Counted from the stretch's first letter, positions 20,348 through 32,221 are shown. The stretch is DNA of 64,000 nt from Hexactinellida sp. DTS-2022 (GCA_028753945.1 JAPNXP010000012.1:4920501-4984500); one strand, 5' to 3'. Notes: generated by a model not told the origin, from the letters alone. Numbers and translations are program-made.

Positions 20348-23300
20348 CTACTGTACCTTGAAATGGAATGTTTCCCCTGTGATCTCCATAATGGTCGTTC
20401 TTCCATTCCCTCCAATAATAATATGTTGAAGTGTCTCCACTTTATAGATACCAGCGTCCGACCTCCTAACAGCTGAGATGGTTAGAGTAGCACCGTTATT
20501 CGATATTTTCACCCGATTGTTGTTTTGAATTTCATTCGAGTTAAAGAACCAAGTGAAACTAGCCTGTGGATAGGCCACCAGCTTTATATTCAGAACCAAT
20601 TCGCCCCCTACCTCTAGTCTCACTAGCTCATTGGGTCTTCTCAGCGATGTGATTCGTAGGAACACGGTTACCTCGTAGCGACCAGACCCCAGGCTATTCC
20701 TGCAGCAACACACGTACTCTCCCGCGTCGCTAACTGAGAAATCACTGATGACAAGGGAGCCGTTTGCGAGCAGCTGTCTCTTATCCGTGGTGTGCGCTAC
20801 CTGTGCGCCGTTTCTCTCCCACTGGAATGTCTGGCGAGAGTTGGAGGCGAAGGGACAGTCTATTCTGAGTGTACTGGAAAATGTGGCTATCAGATATGTG
20901 GGTGCATTCAGGGCGAGCACGGGACTTCCTGAAACAGAGTCGACATGTATCATCACAGTCATACTCGTTTCTGGGGTCTTTCGATTAGCTACTGAACACC
21001 TGTACTCACCGGTGTCACTTGAAGTGAGGTCCCTGATTGTGAGTCTTCTTGTAGAATCGATCTCTACCCGTCCCCCTGAAGTGAGTTTATTTGCCCCCTG
21101 GTACCAGGCAAACTCTTCAACTGGTTCTCCACTGATGACGCAATCGAAAGTTATTGAACTCCCGGGGTTCACTGTCTTGCCAGGACAAACTTTAATCTTT
21201 GAGATATAAATTGTATCTACGTATATAACATGTAGCGACGTTGTACGTGTAGCCTGTCCCGCTGTATTCTCTGCCAAACAAGTATATTCATTACGCCCGT
21301 CTAACTCGTATGTTTTGTGAATCGTTAGAGTCCCATTCGCGAATATTATCCTTCTATTGTTCACATATAAAACTAGCGTCCCTTTCTTCCACGTTATCCT
21401 CGGCTTCGGGTCCCCGGTGGCAGTACAGTGTAGAAAAGTAGGATCCCCCTCTATAACTGTCTGAGCGGGGGAGATTAATGTTATCTGAGCTCTACGGGAA
21501 TCCCTCACATTTAGCTCCAGCCGCTTCTCTATGTCAGAACCGCACCCTACAACCCTGCATGTGTATTCTCCCGCAATGCTTACATCGACAGTCTCGAATG
21601 TTAGTCTTTCTCCGCTGCTCACGAATTCTCCCCCCTTGTGCCAGCTGATCTCTACCGAAGTGACACTGGAACTTACTCTGCAGTACAGAGTCAATGTGTC
21701 CCCGATATAAGCAATCGTGTCTCCAGAGAAATACACAACTTGTATCGCCCTCCGCTCTCCCACTTCCGCGTAGATTGGGCCCCTAGCATTCCCAAGGATG
21801 TTCCTAGCTTCACAAGTATAGGTGCCTGTTTGCTCTGTGGCAGAGCTAACGATGCGTAAACGTGTGGTCTTCTCACCATGGTTGTGTGTGATGATAGCAT
21901 CTCTAGACGGAGTTATTGCCACGTGATCGAAATACCATCTGTAACTAATGGGGGTGAGAGTGCTATCGAATCTGCAAAAAAATGACAAGTCTTCTCCCTC
22001 ACAAACCTCTTGGTTTCCACTCTTATCTGTTAGACGGGGCCTGTCGGCATGTGGTGGGAGCGTGACCTGCATTAAGAAGGTGTTGTTCAAGTACCCAAGT
22101 TTATTTGTGGCGTTACAAGAGTAGCGTCCCTGATCCTGCATTGTGATTTGCTCAATTGTGACACTTGACTTATAAACAAATGAATTATCCCCTGCAGTAT
22201 AACTGCTGCTGGAACTTAATGTTGTACGCTGGTCATTGACAAGGGGCTCGTCTCTATTCCTGAACCAAGCAATGGTCGGCTGAGGTACCCCCGTCACATG
22301 GCACCTCATTGTCTCTGTATCACCCATATTAACAACAAAAGCCCGCTGTCTCAAACGAAAACGTGGTCTTTGATCTACCAGATTTTCGCACACCTGATTT
22401 CTATCTCTCAACCTAACCGGGACATGGAATGTCCTCCCACAAATGTAGCTACCCTCATCAGTGCAGTCGGCCCTCTCTATGCACACTTCTCTATCGCTTG
22501 CGGTTATAGCGTACTTGTCGCTGCTCACAAGCTGACTACCTTCTCGTTCCCAAGTCGGGGAATCGCCAGCCAGAGAGGGACACACGAGACACGCTGTTTC
22601 GCGCTCCAATGGGTCGTAATAGAACGTCCTGGGAGTGGGCTTGAGGTCTGCGTAGCCTGAGTTTATCTCGCGTGCAGTCACCGCTCTACACTCGTACACC
22701 CCCTTGTCCTGTTCCAATACAGGCTTGAACCTAAGCGTGTTATTCGAGAATATCCTTATCCTGGCATTGCCTAACACTTCGTTTCCTCCTTCATACCATT
22801 TCACTGTGGGAGTGAGGCGTCCTCTGTTGGTGATCTGACAGTGAATTAGGACCATCTCTCCTATGGCTACCTCTGCCACCTCAGGGCTCACTAGTACGTC
22901 TATGGTAGAGTTAACATTTATTCTTATCGTCTTAGAGGTACTCTCAAAGTTGTTCCTCGCTGTGCACTTGTACTCCCCTTCGCTTCGCTTCTGAATATTG
23001 TCAAACTTTAGTTCCAGAGCCTGGCTATTTGCATCTGTGCAAATCGGAACAACCTTGTTAATCGGGACGTCATTGAGAGACCAAGAGAGAGTGGGCAGCG
23101 GAAGCCCAACTGCCCTACAGACTACCTTGTAGTCCGTGCTCACCTGCACTAGCCTCTCGTTCCAATCCGGCGCTACTATCGATAGGCTGCGTCTGCTGTT
23201 AACCTTGATTACCTCTCTATCCGCGATACTGTTGTCGCTGTCGATTAGATTTAATTTGTAATTCCCTTGATCAGTTCTCTGGAAGTTCTTCAAATGTAGT

Positions 23301-25324
23301 GAGCAGTTTTTGTAGATTGCATATTTCGTGCCGCTACTGATTTCCACTCCGTTTTTTTCCCATTTACAGCGAGTCGGACAGCCTACGCAGTTTGTTTCTA
23401 ACAGCAACCTGCGCCCTATGGCCGGTGGATCGTAATGGCACGAACCAACGTTACAGACTGGCTTGAATGTGACTGTAATTAGAAGCGAGATACTCGCTAC
23501 ACTATTTTCAATAATAACTCTGTATTCTCCACAGGAGAGCCCATTCAATAATGCTATATGATAAAAGCATTGCGACTGTCCCAGCCCTCTGACAGCCGTC
23601 CCTTTGTACAGCCACCTGCACACTGGGGTCGGGTTGCCCTGGGGGCTGAGGTCGATTATAAGCGGACGGTTCAACGTCCCAACTATCTTCTTCTGAGGGT
23701 CTCTGGTGAAATGCGGCGCTACCCATAGCCCTAACACTATTCGCTTTGAGATGGAGCCTGCTTGATTAGTGGCCGTTATCTGATAGGGACCAATGTCCGT
23801 GTCGATAATCCTAGAAATCATCAAAGTGCCTCCTGTTAATATATGTATCCTGTTGTTCGCATTTAGTACAACGCCTTCTTTGTGCCATACTATGGTTGGA
23901 AAAGGCTCCCCTGTTACTACCGCTTCAATTGTGAAGTTTTTCCGTAGAACTGCGTACACATTGCTTGGCGGTTTAATCACCCAAGTGGGTTCATTAGGCT
24001 CGCCGAATATTCCATTTGAAATGCGCTGAAACAGATTGCCCTGGTTGTCAGTGCCTTTTATTCTTATCTTGAAGATGCCTGTCGGTACCGCTACGTTTAA
24101 GATTGAGATGGATTGTGTGGCTAGGAGTTTTATAAGTCCGTATACGCGGGCGATCACATTTCCAGACAAATCAATGAAATCTACAGTCTGTATATTGAAT
24201 ACACTCACCCCGAATATTCCTAGATAAATTCTTACCACTTCTCCTCCTCTCACCTGTATCACTTCATACCCTGTCCTCCCGTTAGTTAGTCTAACTGTGA
24301 AATCTATGTCGCTAGACCCTCTGACCTGTAGACTCAGCTTGAAGTTCACAGATCTAGCGAAACAAATCTTCCAAATCCCAACTATGGGCCCGCCAACCTC
24401 CCAAGCTCTTACGGATCCTATTTTCACTTTAGGACGTACAACCTTATTGGCAGGAGTGCGGAGTTTTATTTTCTTCAATTTTTGGGAGGTAAAACTCTTT
24501 GCTGTGACCACCAAGTCACACAGACTGGAGTCCACTGGGATATCAATACACCCGGAAGGAGTAAACTGGTTTATATCCATTATGGTTACACTCTTCGGCT
24601 TCACAAATAAGCTTATAAGGTTTACTACACTTCCTACAGTAGACTCTGTCCTCTTTACAAATATCGCGTTGCCTCCGGACACTTGGGAAATCTGATCGTA
24701 GAGCTGAGAGCTGATGTAGTCGAGTCCTTCATTGGAACAATGGTCCCCAATTAGTACAAACACTACATAGCTGTTCGTCGCTTTGATTTTCTGGATAACC
24801 TCCTGTTTTCTTCTAGCATCTTTAGCTGCTCCATCCGTGAATATAAACACGAATGAATTGTCGGTGATATTGTCCAGTACATTTATCACAGCGCTCAACA
24901 CAGGCTCGGCGCAGTCTCCGCCTCCCTTAACATGTGTCAACACTTCGGCAAAGTCCGCACGAAAGCCAGATATGTTTACCGAGCAGTATATCGGCCCCAA
25001 ACGTGGGTCATTGAATGGGTAAATAATGTATTTATCTATTGGCTTGCATGCTTTTGCTTTGGCTCGCTCTTCTATTATTTGCAGAATAGTTTCCACTTCC
25101 CGCTCGACTAGATAGATCTCGTTAATCATACTCTCAGTTGTGTCCAATATGAACACAAGTGAGGAGGGAGACCACACTTTCGAATAGGAGGAAGTTTCGA
25201 TCTCGTTATCTGTCTGTAGACAAGTTAGCCTGCACTGTCCGTCAACTCCATCAATGAAGGAGAGTACAGTGATCAGTAGTAATATTGAACTGAAGTTCCA
25301 CTGCTGCATAATGGAACTTTTCAT
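20348..25324 (-). CDS. Hemicentin-like secreted protein: von Willebrand A plus about 13 Ig domains
   Basis: The 1658-residue frame has no introns. An N-terminal signal peptide is visible (ILLLITVLSFIDGVDG, residues about 15-30). Next comes a vWA domain opening FILDTTESM, a DxTxS-type metal site as in hemicentins, with the hemicentin-like GGGDCAEPVLSAV and FVFIFTDGAAKD. A linker follows that resembles the post-vWA region of hemicentins (LFQRISNGIFG). I count about 13 Ig-like modules after it, most with Cys/Trp/DxGxYxC patterns (GEYKCTA, GRYSCNA, GTYTCEA). A few lack one of the canonical cysteines. It lacks the G2F, EGF and fibulin modules of full-length hemicentins and is far shorter than the roughly 5600-residue vertebrate proteins. 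Probable extracellular matrix or basement-membrane adhesion protein. Confidence 0.88.
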   Translation of the reverse strand: MKSSIMQQWNFSSILLLITVLSFIDGVDGQCRLTCLQTDNEIETSSYSKVWSPSSLVFILDTTESMINEIYLVEREVETILQIIEERAKAKACKPIDKYIIYPFNDPRLGPIYCSVNISGFRADFAEVLTHVKGGGDCAEPVLSAVINVLDNITDNSFVFIFTDGAAKDARRKQEVIQKIKATNSYVVFVLIGDHCSNEGLDYISSQLYDQISQVSGGNAIFVKRTESTVGSVVNLISLFVKPKSVTIMDINQFTPSGCIDIPVDSSLCDLVVTAKSFTSQKLKKIKLRTPANKVVRPKVKIGSVRAWEVGGPIVGIWKICFARSVNFKLSLQVRGSSDIDFTVRLTNGRTGYEVIQVRGGEVVRIYLGIFGVSVFNIQTVDFIDLSGNVIARVYGLIKLLATQSISILNVAVPTGIFKIRIKGTDNQGNLFQRISNGIFGEPNEPTWVIKPPSNVYAVLRKNFTIEAVVTGEPFPTIVWHKEGVVLNANNRIHILTGGTLMISRIIDTDIGPYQITATNQAGSISKRIVLGLWVAPHFTRDPQKKIVGTLNRPLIIDLSPQGNPTPVCRWLYKGTAVRGLGQSQCFYHIALLNGLSCGEYRVIIENSVASISLLITVTFKPVCNVGSCHYDPPAIGRRLLLETNCVGCPTRCKWEKNGVEISSGTKYAIYKNCSLHLKNFQRTDQGNYKLNLIDSDNSIADREVIKVNSRRSLSIVAPDWNERLVQVSTDYKVVCRAVGLPLPTLSWSLNDVPINKVVPICTDANSQALELKFDNIQKRSEGEYKCTARNNFESTSKTIRINVNSTIDVLVSPEVAEVAIGEMVLIHCQITNRGRLTPTVKWYEGGNEVLGNARIRIFSNNTLRFKPVLEQDKGVYECRAVTAREINSGYADLKPTPRTFYYDPLERETACLVCPSLAGDSPTWEREGSQLVSSDKYAITASDREVCIERADCTDEGSYICGRTFHVPVRLRDRNQVCENLVDQRPRFRLRQRAFVVNMGDTETMRCHVTGVPQPTIAWFRNRDEPLVNDQRTTLSSSSSYTAGDNSFVYKSSVTIEQITMQDQGRYSCNATNKLGYLNNTFLMQVTLPPHADRPRLTDKSGNQEVCEGEDLSFFCRFDSTLTPISYRWYFDHVAITPSRDAIITHNHGEKTTRLRIVSSATEQTGTYTCEARNILGNARGPIYAEVGERRAIQVVYFSGDTIAYIGDTLTLYCRVSSSVTSVEISWHKGGEFVSSGERLTFETVDVSIAGEYTCRVVGCGSDIEKRLELNVRDSRRAQITLISPAQTVIEGDPTFLHCTATGDPKPRITWKKGTLVLYVNNRRIIFANGTLTIHKTYELDGRNEYTCLAENTAGQATRTTSLHVIYVDTIYISKIKVCPGKTVNPGSSITFDCVISGEPVEEFAWYQGANKLTSGGRVEIDSTRRLTIRDLTSSDTGEYRCSVANRKTPETSMTVMIHVDSVSGSPVLALNAPTYLIATFSSTLRIDCPFASNSRQTFQWERNGAQVAHTTDKRQLLANGSLVISDFSVSDAGEYVCCCRNSLGSGRYEVTVFLRITSLRRPNELVRLEVGGELVLNIKLVAYPQASFTWFFNSNEIQNNNRVKISNNGATLTISAVRRSDAGIYKVETLQHIIIGGNGRTTIMEITGETFHFKVQ

Positions 25325-25796
25325 TATAATTATTAATTAAGTTCTACTGAAGAATTTGTGTAGGAAGTTTTTATACATTTCCTCAGTTCATTTGTAACCT
25401 GATAAGACATTACGCACAACCAGAACAGCGACTTCTTATGTTGCAGCTGTTTCTCACAGATATGCAAATGTTTCGTTCGACATCAACCCACGTTATTTCC
25501 AAATAAGCTGAAATTGAGTTCAAGTGCTGAGATAATAACCAATAGTAGTCTCATTAATATCCAAATATAATCATTACTTCTAAATGGTTATAGTTAGTCT
25601 GAACTTTGAACATAAATTTACCTTTTTTGTACTTACTGCTTTAATCAGGTAAGTTTGCAACCCTACTACGTAGTAGAAGTACAAGCGTGTCTAAATTAGC
25701 ATTCGTTTATTGTAGTTATAATTATTACTAGTTATATCTAGTTTGTACAACATTGAACATTCAGATAATATTCTTTTTTATTATTATCATCTTCAA

Positions 25797-25976
25797 GGAA
25801 TTATCTAGGAGCACGAGACGCTCCTTTTGAAGCATGATTTTTGGAAAATTTAATTTAGGAGCGCGAAAATTTGGAATCCTCTCCTATACCGTATCATTAA
25901 ATTGTGATTTAGGCGTATGGAAATTGGATAAGACCAGAATTAGGAGCGTATTTACAAATGGCTGTATAATACACTG
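25797..25976 (+). repeat. Dispersed ~180-bp repeat, copy 1 (upstream of ELP5)
   Basis: It begins ggaattatctaggagc and ends ctgtataatacactg. The same sequence, at about 80-85% identity by eye, occurs inverted at 46862-47038. There are no terminal inverted repeats. An internal hairpin (ggagcrcgagacgctcc) lies near its start. It is a possible SINE or truncated element. The rest of 25325-26147 is AT-rich with no gene. Confidence 0.8.
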
Positions 25977-26147
25977 AGTTACATCTTATAGATGATGCTG
26001 CGTTCTTAGCGTATTTATTGGTTGCCAACTATCTTCGTATTATCCACAGTACCCCAATCCTGATAGCTTTAGAGTAATCAAGGATGAAGTTAACAATTGG
26101 GTCAATAGGAATTTGAAAAGATTAAGAAATAATTTGATTGTTAAGTT

Positions 26148-26903
26148 ATGTCTAGCAAGATAATTAAACTAGAAAACTTGAAGAACGAATCTGTCATTCT
26201 CCTCGCTTCTCAAGAACACAGCGGATTTCCTTTACTCGCCTCTCTGGTTGTGAATTATATACTTTCTGAATTCAAGAATACTCTTATTCTAACAAATTGT
26301 AAAATAAAATGGGAGAGCGTGTTATCCAATTCTATTCTAAAAGGTAATTACAAAATAACATTTGTTGAGTTATTCAATCTCTCATCTCTATCCTCAATTG
26401 ACTGCTCCGCTGATCTGTTAGTTGTTGATAATGCAAGTTATTCTTTGGATAAATTCGGGAGTCAAGAAACGATCTCTTTGTTAGTGAAAGCTAGAACTTG
26501 CCTTGTTCTCCTCCACAAGGACTTGCAAACTGAATCTACATTAGCCTCTATCAGGTCTATCTTGCCATATTTCACCTCCCTTGACATAATCGAGGGACAA
26601 TGCGTGGCTGTAACTTTCTACTCTCGACCTCCTAAACTTCAAAAGCAGATAGAAACCTACCAGATATCCTCCACACTACAGCTAACCTCTCAACCATTCA
26701 CTGCTTCTAACAAGCAGTCTGCAGTCACTCAGTATAAGACACCGAGTAGTACGTTTCGCCTTGAGACAGATGAAGACGAAGAGGCAGTGAGAACTCTGCT
26801 AGCTAACCCATTCTTGGATTCAGAAAATCCTGTCAGTCAGTACATAGCGGGGAAGGGCAGCAGTGATAGTGAAAGTGACCCAGATGATGATCTGAACATC
26901 TGA
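26148..26903 (+). CDS. ELP5: ELP5-like Elongator subunit
   Basis: The 251-residue frame has no intron. It has a RecA/P-loop-like layout without Walker motifs: a strand (SVILLASQ), later DLLVVDNAS in the Walker-B position, then further hydrophobic strands. The C-terminal part TTFRL-type segment (SSTFRLETDEDEEAVRTLL followed by NPF) and the terminal acidic DPDDDLNI closely recall the end of ELP5, which finishes DPDDDL. ELP4-ELP5-ELP6 form a hexameric ring in Elongator, which modifies wobble uridines of tRNAs. Identification rests mainly on the C-terminal signature and fold pattern. ELP6 is the main alternative but lacks that tail. Confidence 0.75.
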   Translation: MSSKIIKLENLKNESVILLASQEHSGFPLLASLVVNYILSEFKNTLILTNCKIKWESVLSNSILKGNYKITFVELFNLSSLSSIDCSADLLVVDNASYSLDKFGSQETISLLVKARTCLVLLHKDLQTESTLASIRSILPYFTSLDIIEGQCVAVTFYSRPPKLQKQIETYQISSTLQLTSQPFTASNKQSAVTQYKTPSSTFRLETDEDEEAVRTLLANPFLDSENPVSQYIAGKGSSDSESDPDDDLNI

Positions 26904-29900
26904 AGTATATAATATCCAACTGAGATCTCTTCTCCTTAGAATTTATTTCTCCCTTAATTACTACCTTACCAATTTGTATGAATTAATTCTATAATACAGC
27001 TCAATGCTATATTTTGATTGGTAAGTTGATTATTTACAGTTTGCGACAATTGCATTTCTTTTCTTTTAATTATTTATTTACCATTTAAGGAGTAAAGTAC
27101 TTTACCAGCCATTGTATGAATTAATATTGATTATCTTTGAAATTTCAATTATTCTCATTAACTTAAGCACATTCCATTTAGCGTTCTACAATAGTAAGTG
27201 ATTTTGTTTCTGAATTATACTCCCATTATAGTAGAGCTATTGAGCTCTACAAATTCACAATTTAAGAATGATAATCTTCTAGTCTCGTCAGTGTAGCTTT
27301 GTGGGATGTGCCAGTATGACGAGTGAATAGTTGCTTACAAGTACAATTAATATGAATAACTGTGCTAAACAATAATATTTTTCGATTCGTTTGCCGCCCT
27401 GTAAATTTTATCAGTATATTAATGTAACTATGTCATTTCTTTTTTTCGTGCTTTGTTACCATTGAATTATCATGCACATTAAGTCAACTCCCGTATATCG
27501 GAGTCAGTTGAACCTGTCTATAACGTTCACTTAGAATAAGTCCCAACATTACTTCTATATTATAATCAAGCTGTGTAATAGCGGTTTATGACCAGTCCCT
27601 TTGGTGGTCATTATTAACCGGTTCTACTGTAATTGAGAGCTCTAGATTAGTTCGTTAAATCTTGAGATCGTTATAAGCGAGTTTAATTGATTATCTAGCT
27701 TTATTGGGGTACTTAGCCGTTTGCTCTAATTTTGCTTATTTCCCCTTTTGTTCAGAAATTTGTATGCGTAATTAGTGTTTCCTTTATACTGAATTTGAAT
27801 CTCCACACTAAACACTGAAGTGCATTGACTCAGATTTTTATCTGTTAAGTTGTCGAAAAAAATTTCGGGAAATTTTAATCTATGAACTTTTTAAATACAT
27901 TTCCTCTGGAGGCGGAGAGGGGCGGATCCTGGGTTACTTCTTACAGCAAGAAAGTTTAGAAAATTGTAGTTGGGGGACTGGATTATAGGTCACATGATAA
28001 ATCAAGTATGTTTGAGGATCTAATTACACTCTGGGTTACTCAAATTTGTAATTTACAAGCTATTAGTGCTTTGCATTAGAATATAATTAAATTGTTATTC
28101 ATATCTTTAGGATCAATTACTATCTTGAATAATCAACAAAATCAGTTGAGATTACCTGACCCTTCTGCTAAAACAATGTAGCTTTGCTTATTTCTTTCCA
28201 TAATAACAGAGCAATTATTAATTTCAACAGCATTAAGGTGTGATAATTCGAAATAATTTAGCATCCCTCAGAGAGAGGCTATTTTAGGCTATTTATATGT
28301 AGCGACAGGCTATTATTGTATTTCACGAAGGCTGTTAAACGAATATTGGTACAAAATAATTACCACACTTTAGTACTTAATAGAATAGTAGTTATATATT
28401 TAGCTGACTACCAGTTATTTCAAGACGAACGATTGTTCGATTTAAGTATACGCTATAATGTACATGCTCTGTAGCGAATTTGCATACATTTATAAAATAG
28501 ACAACAAGAGAAGATATGTATGTTCCTCACTTTGTGAGATAAATACATGGCCAAACCATAACTCTATTACACTAATTTGTTCATTTAGAGTTGCCTCCCT
28601 TATTATGTTACATACGTGTACTATACTAATTGTATAATTCCTATTAATGTATCGCTGCAGAAGAATAACACATTATTATTAACTTAACATAGGCTTCAGT
28701 CACGCATAAAGAAAGGGTACTAATCTGTTTTTCACTTCTAAACACGTAGGGGGCGTGATTCATTTGCTCAATAATTGCACAACCCTCTTGTTGTTATCCT
28801 TATAACTGTGTGGGTTGTATAGTTCGTCATTAATAACATTGTAATGTTGCTGCATAAGTCCAATATTACTCCTATAAGATATTTATTATATTACTAGTAG
28901 ATATTATTATATTACATTAGAAAAGATTATTATATTAGTATGGAATAGTCAAGTTTTAGTTTATGTTTCATTTACCAGTCATGTCATTATTTATTCCTAA
29001 GTGAATTGGCACTAATTTTAATTAATAAGCCTGAAAAACTGAAACTGACCTTTTTCATAAATACGTATACGATTAGCTTGTAAATTTTTATCTAAAACTA
29101 GTTAGTCAGTTTTATAACCTAAGATTCCTATTGCATTGAATTGTAGCCACAAATCTAGTCGTATTCAACTTGTAATTCATTCCTGCAGCGATTGTATTGA
29201 ATTACTGACATTCAGTATATGTACCTCCCATTTAACTTGATACTCTGGTAAGATAATTTATTGCTAAATTCTTCTAATTATTATCTTATTGAATTTCATC
29301 CCCACCCAGAATGGCTTGTGTCTGCTAATAGTATTATTCAATGCAATGTCCAGTTAATTGCACGAGAATAATTTATTATATGGGGCCTCAGTATAATGTT
29401 GACTCTATCGCTAATTCTTTAACTTACTGCTGCCACCTAATTTTACTCAATGGTTATGAGAGCAATTTGTTGTGATTTGAGGGATATAAATAAGCAATTA
29501 CTTGATACTTTTAATTCCATCTTTTAATCGAGCTCTTTATTTTATTCCCTCTTGTCTCATTTATATCTCTCCATTGGATTTTATTTATTCGTTATACCTT
29601 CTCTCTACAAGTATAGCTACTCTAATGGGCAGCACTGCTCGATTACTTCGAACGGTTTGTATACTATATCTAATTTCACAAAATTATATTTAAGTTGTTT
29701 TATATTGAGTGCAACATTTCACGAAATTATTGACATTGACATTATACATTATTTCTACTGATAAAGTTCCTAGCCTTCAGAAATTATTTGAACTGTACAG
29801 TGTACATAGTAGTTTTAACATCACACATTTCGGCATTGTTACTGTAATATAGCAAGATTTGCCTGATACTAGCAACTTGCCAATGCTCGAAAATAAGTCT

Positions 29901-30559
29901 TAACTAAGGTATTGATTCGAATTTCGCATTAATTTCCTCCATTTTAGTAGTCCTCTTCCCTTTGTATGACTTAATTTCTTCACGTCTGTGAAAATTACGA
30001 GTTTTTATTGTAAACAGTTTAAAACTCATCATAAACGTGACTTACCCATACTGAGCATTCAGTAATTAGTTTATCGAATTTCATGGGAGTTTCATAATAT
30101 ACCACTGCACCATGTAGTTGCGTTTGTACCAGTCACCTCCATCTCAGAACCATTGCTAAGGACACAATTGGGCTGTCTTTATGTCACGCAGTCAATTATA
30201 TTATTGATAATAATAGGCGGATTTAAATGATTGAGGTATAGCAAATATTCACATTATTTATTTAGTTACCAGAGATTGATTTAGTTATCATTTAATTATT
30301 CATAAAATTCTCGCAATAGTAACTAATATGTCTATCAATGCATTGTCTATAATTCTCAGATAAATTATTTTTGTGTTTGTGTAATTAGCATTTATTAAAC
30401 CAGTTGAATTTAATTCAAATGTGGGTTGGAGCTGCCAGGATAGAAATAAGTCTACTTAATAGTTTACTAATTAATTCCACAATTTTCTAATCTAACATGA
30501 GCGAATCATTATGGCAATTGTGGTGCTTAGTTTTTCCCATTTAATTATTGTTAGCATCG
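26904..30559. other. 3.7-kb AT-rich gene-free spacer
   Basis: No frame longer than about 70 codons and no convincing splice-bounded exon was found. A possible decayed element lies at 27484-27640 (…ttattaaccggttctactgta). A short GC-richer patch lies at 27896-27950. No tRNA-like or rRNA sequence was recognised. Confidence 0.6.
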
Positions 30560-30811
30560 ATGGCTGAGAACTTTGAGACTTATGCCTACTGGAAAGACAA
30601 ACCAGTTGATACTCCCCTTTGGAAGAAATACGGTTTCAGCAGTCAATTCGACTACTATCTCCAGTGTAAGTATTACACCAACTTCAGTCTACATTTTCTG
30701 ATGCCACACGAGAGGAAGATTTTCCATTTTTTAGTTCTTCTGTTTATCTTAATGTCTATCTATACAACCTATCTCTACATGCCGGCTTATATATCAAAGT
30801 TTTTGAGATAA
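30560..30811 (+). CDS. SPTSSA/B-like small subunit of serine palmitoyltransferase (83 aa)
   Basis: From ATG 30560 the frame gives an 83-residue protein whose C-terminal half reads YYTNFSLHFLMPHERKIF, followed by a hydrophobic helix, then YTTYLYMPAYISKFL. This matches the SPTSS pattern (YYQYLL...LEPWERTVF, one helix, YTGYVFMP). The protein would be a single-pass ER membrane activator of the SPTLC1/SPTLC2 enzyme, which starts sphingolipid synthesis. The N-terminal 35 residues are longer and more polar than in vertebrate SPTSSA. An ATG 12 bp upstream (30548) is possible but has no obvious advantage. The gene stands alone in AT-rich DNA. Confidence 0.8.
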   Translation: MAENFETYAYWKDKPVDTPLWKKYGFSSQFDYYLQCKYYTNFSLHFLMPHERKIFHFLVLLFILMSIYTTYLYMPAYISKFLR

Positions 30812-31740
30812 TTACTTTTATTATTTACTTATTTAGACAATTCTGACAATATAACAATTACTAGTTTTCTAAAGAAATAGTATATTCCTTGTCTAATACT
30901 TATAGGGGGGTGGGGGTAATTTGGTTTTCATTTAGTATTATTTTAAATCCAAGCTTATAAAGAGTAGCCATTGCATTTAATTTAGTGTCGATTCGAGTTG
31001 ATATCAAAATATAGACTGTATCAAATTGATTAATCTTACGAAATGTTAACTTGACTAAACTTGAAGAAATTCTAGGAAAGCTTATTAATTTATTGTTTAT
31101 ATGTGGTTAATGTTGAACCATTGCTAATCTGATGTTTGCATTGAGTATTATTGATTCGAAAGTGCAAGGTCATCTGAGATGATTTATTAATAACTTTGCA
31201 GAAATTGTATAATTTAACGTTAGCTAAGCAAGGCGATTATTAACAATGATATTTATGTGATTGTGCAAGTTGGGGATAATTATATAATGCAATTAAAACT
31301 TCCTAAATAATTACTGTGTTCATAATTGCACTGAATTTGACTACCTCAAAAGTGTAAGAGGTTGTACTTTTCGTGAATGATTTATACTGATTACAGAACA
31401 AAAATACAATTAACAATTGAACTATTAATTTGATTGCGTGTTGGTTTTTCCTCATCCAGAACTTGTCAATAATTATTAAGTTTACATTTCCGTTCGATTG
31501 TTTGAGCTATTCTTTCATGGAAAATACAGAGATCACAGTCCCAATAATGGCTTTATTATAGACTGATTTGATGGCTTATAAATTAATTATTTTTCTGAGG
31601 GTATGGCACATATTACATTTCGTGATGAAGAAGAAATTATTGCTAATTATTGGGAATATTGGATTTCTTACAAATGTTTCTGTCAACAAACTACAAATCT
31701 CATAACCCATCTCTAACATTTTATATTATTTAATTAATAA

Positions 31741-31960
31741 TTATTCTAAAAAAGAATCGATGGATTTGCCCCGTCTATTCATCAAAACCTCGCAAGGGTA
31801 AGGACAGTCTATAAGAACAAGCGTTAGTGAAATTCTAACCCTCTCAGTTATGTATTGACCGCCCACATTTCTTGCAATGTGAATGTTGAACTCCCTCTGG
31901 TACAACCACTTGAATATGTCCCTCCTTCGTCGCCTCGTGACCAGTAATATTAATTGAGTT
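31741..31960 (-). other. Unexplained GC-richer island, open on minus strand
   Basis: In this otherwise AT-rich spacer, roughly 200 bp have gene-like composition. On the minus strand a frame runs without a stop for more than 75 codons (it contains IFKWLYQREFNIHI and ERVRISLTLVLIDCPYPCEV) and ends near 31745, but no in-frame ATG is visible. Shorter open frames exist on the plus strand. It could be an orphan exon, a pseudogene fragment or a structured RNA. I recognise no family. Confidence 0.35.
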
Positions 31961-32221
31961 GCAGATAATTCATAATTGATTTTACAATTTTGAAAAATAT
32001 TAGCATTTGAGTAATATATCCGAACAGAATTGATTAATGGATATTAAATTAAATTATTGTTATTGTGTAGAACATTGTATTATGAAAACAACCAAATTGC
32101 ACTGTAGTTATTTAAACTGTTATTAACAGAGGAACAATTAAAAATAACCTGACTTTAAATTAATTAGTTCATCAAGTCACGGTGTCACCTTCAAACGCTG
32201 TTCCTATTGACTAACTAATTA

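Noticed and set aside
27484..27640. Possible decayed Tigger-like MITE
   Set aside because: The right side (accggttctactgta) resembles such an end, but I could not match an inverted left end or a TA pair with confidence.
29502..29761. Overlapping 63- and 69-codon ORFs in the AT-rich spacer
   Set aside because: Hydrophobic residues from AT-rich codons only. No conserved motif and no gene-like composition.
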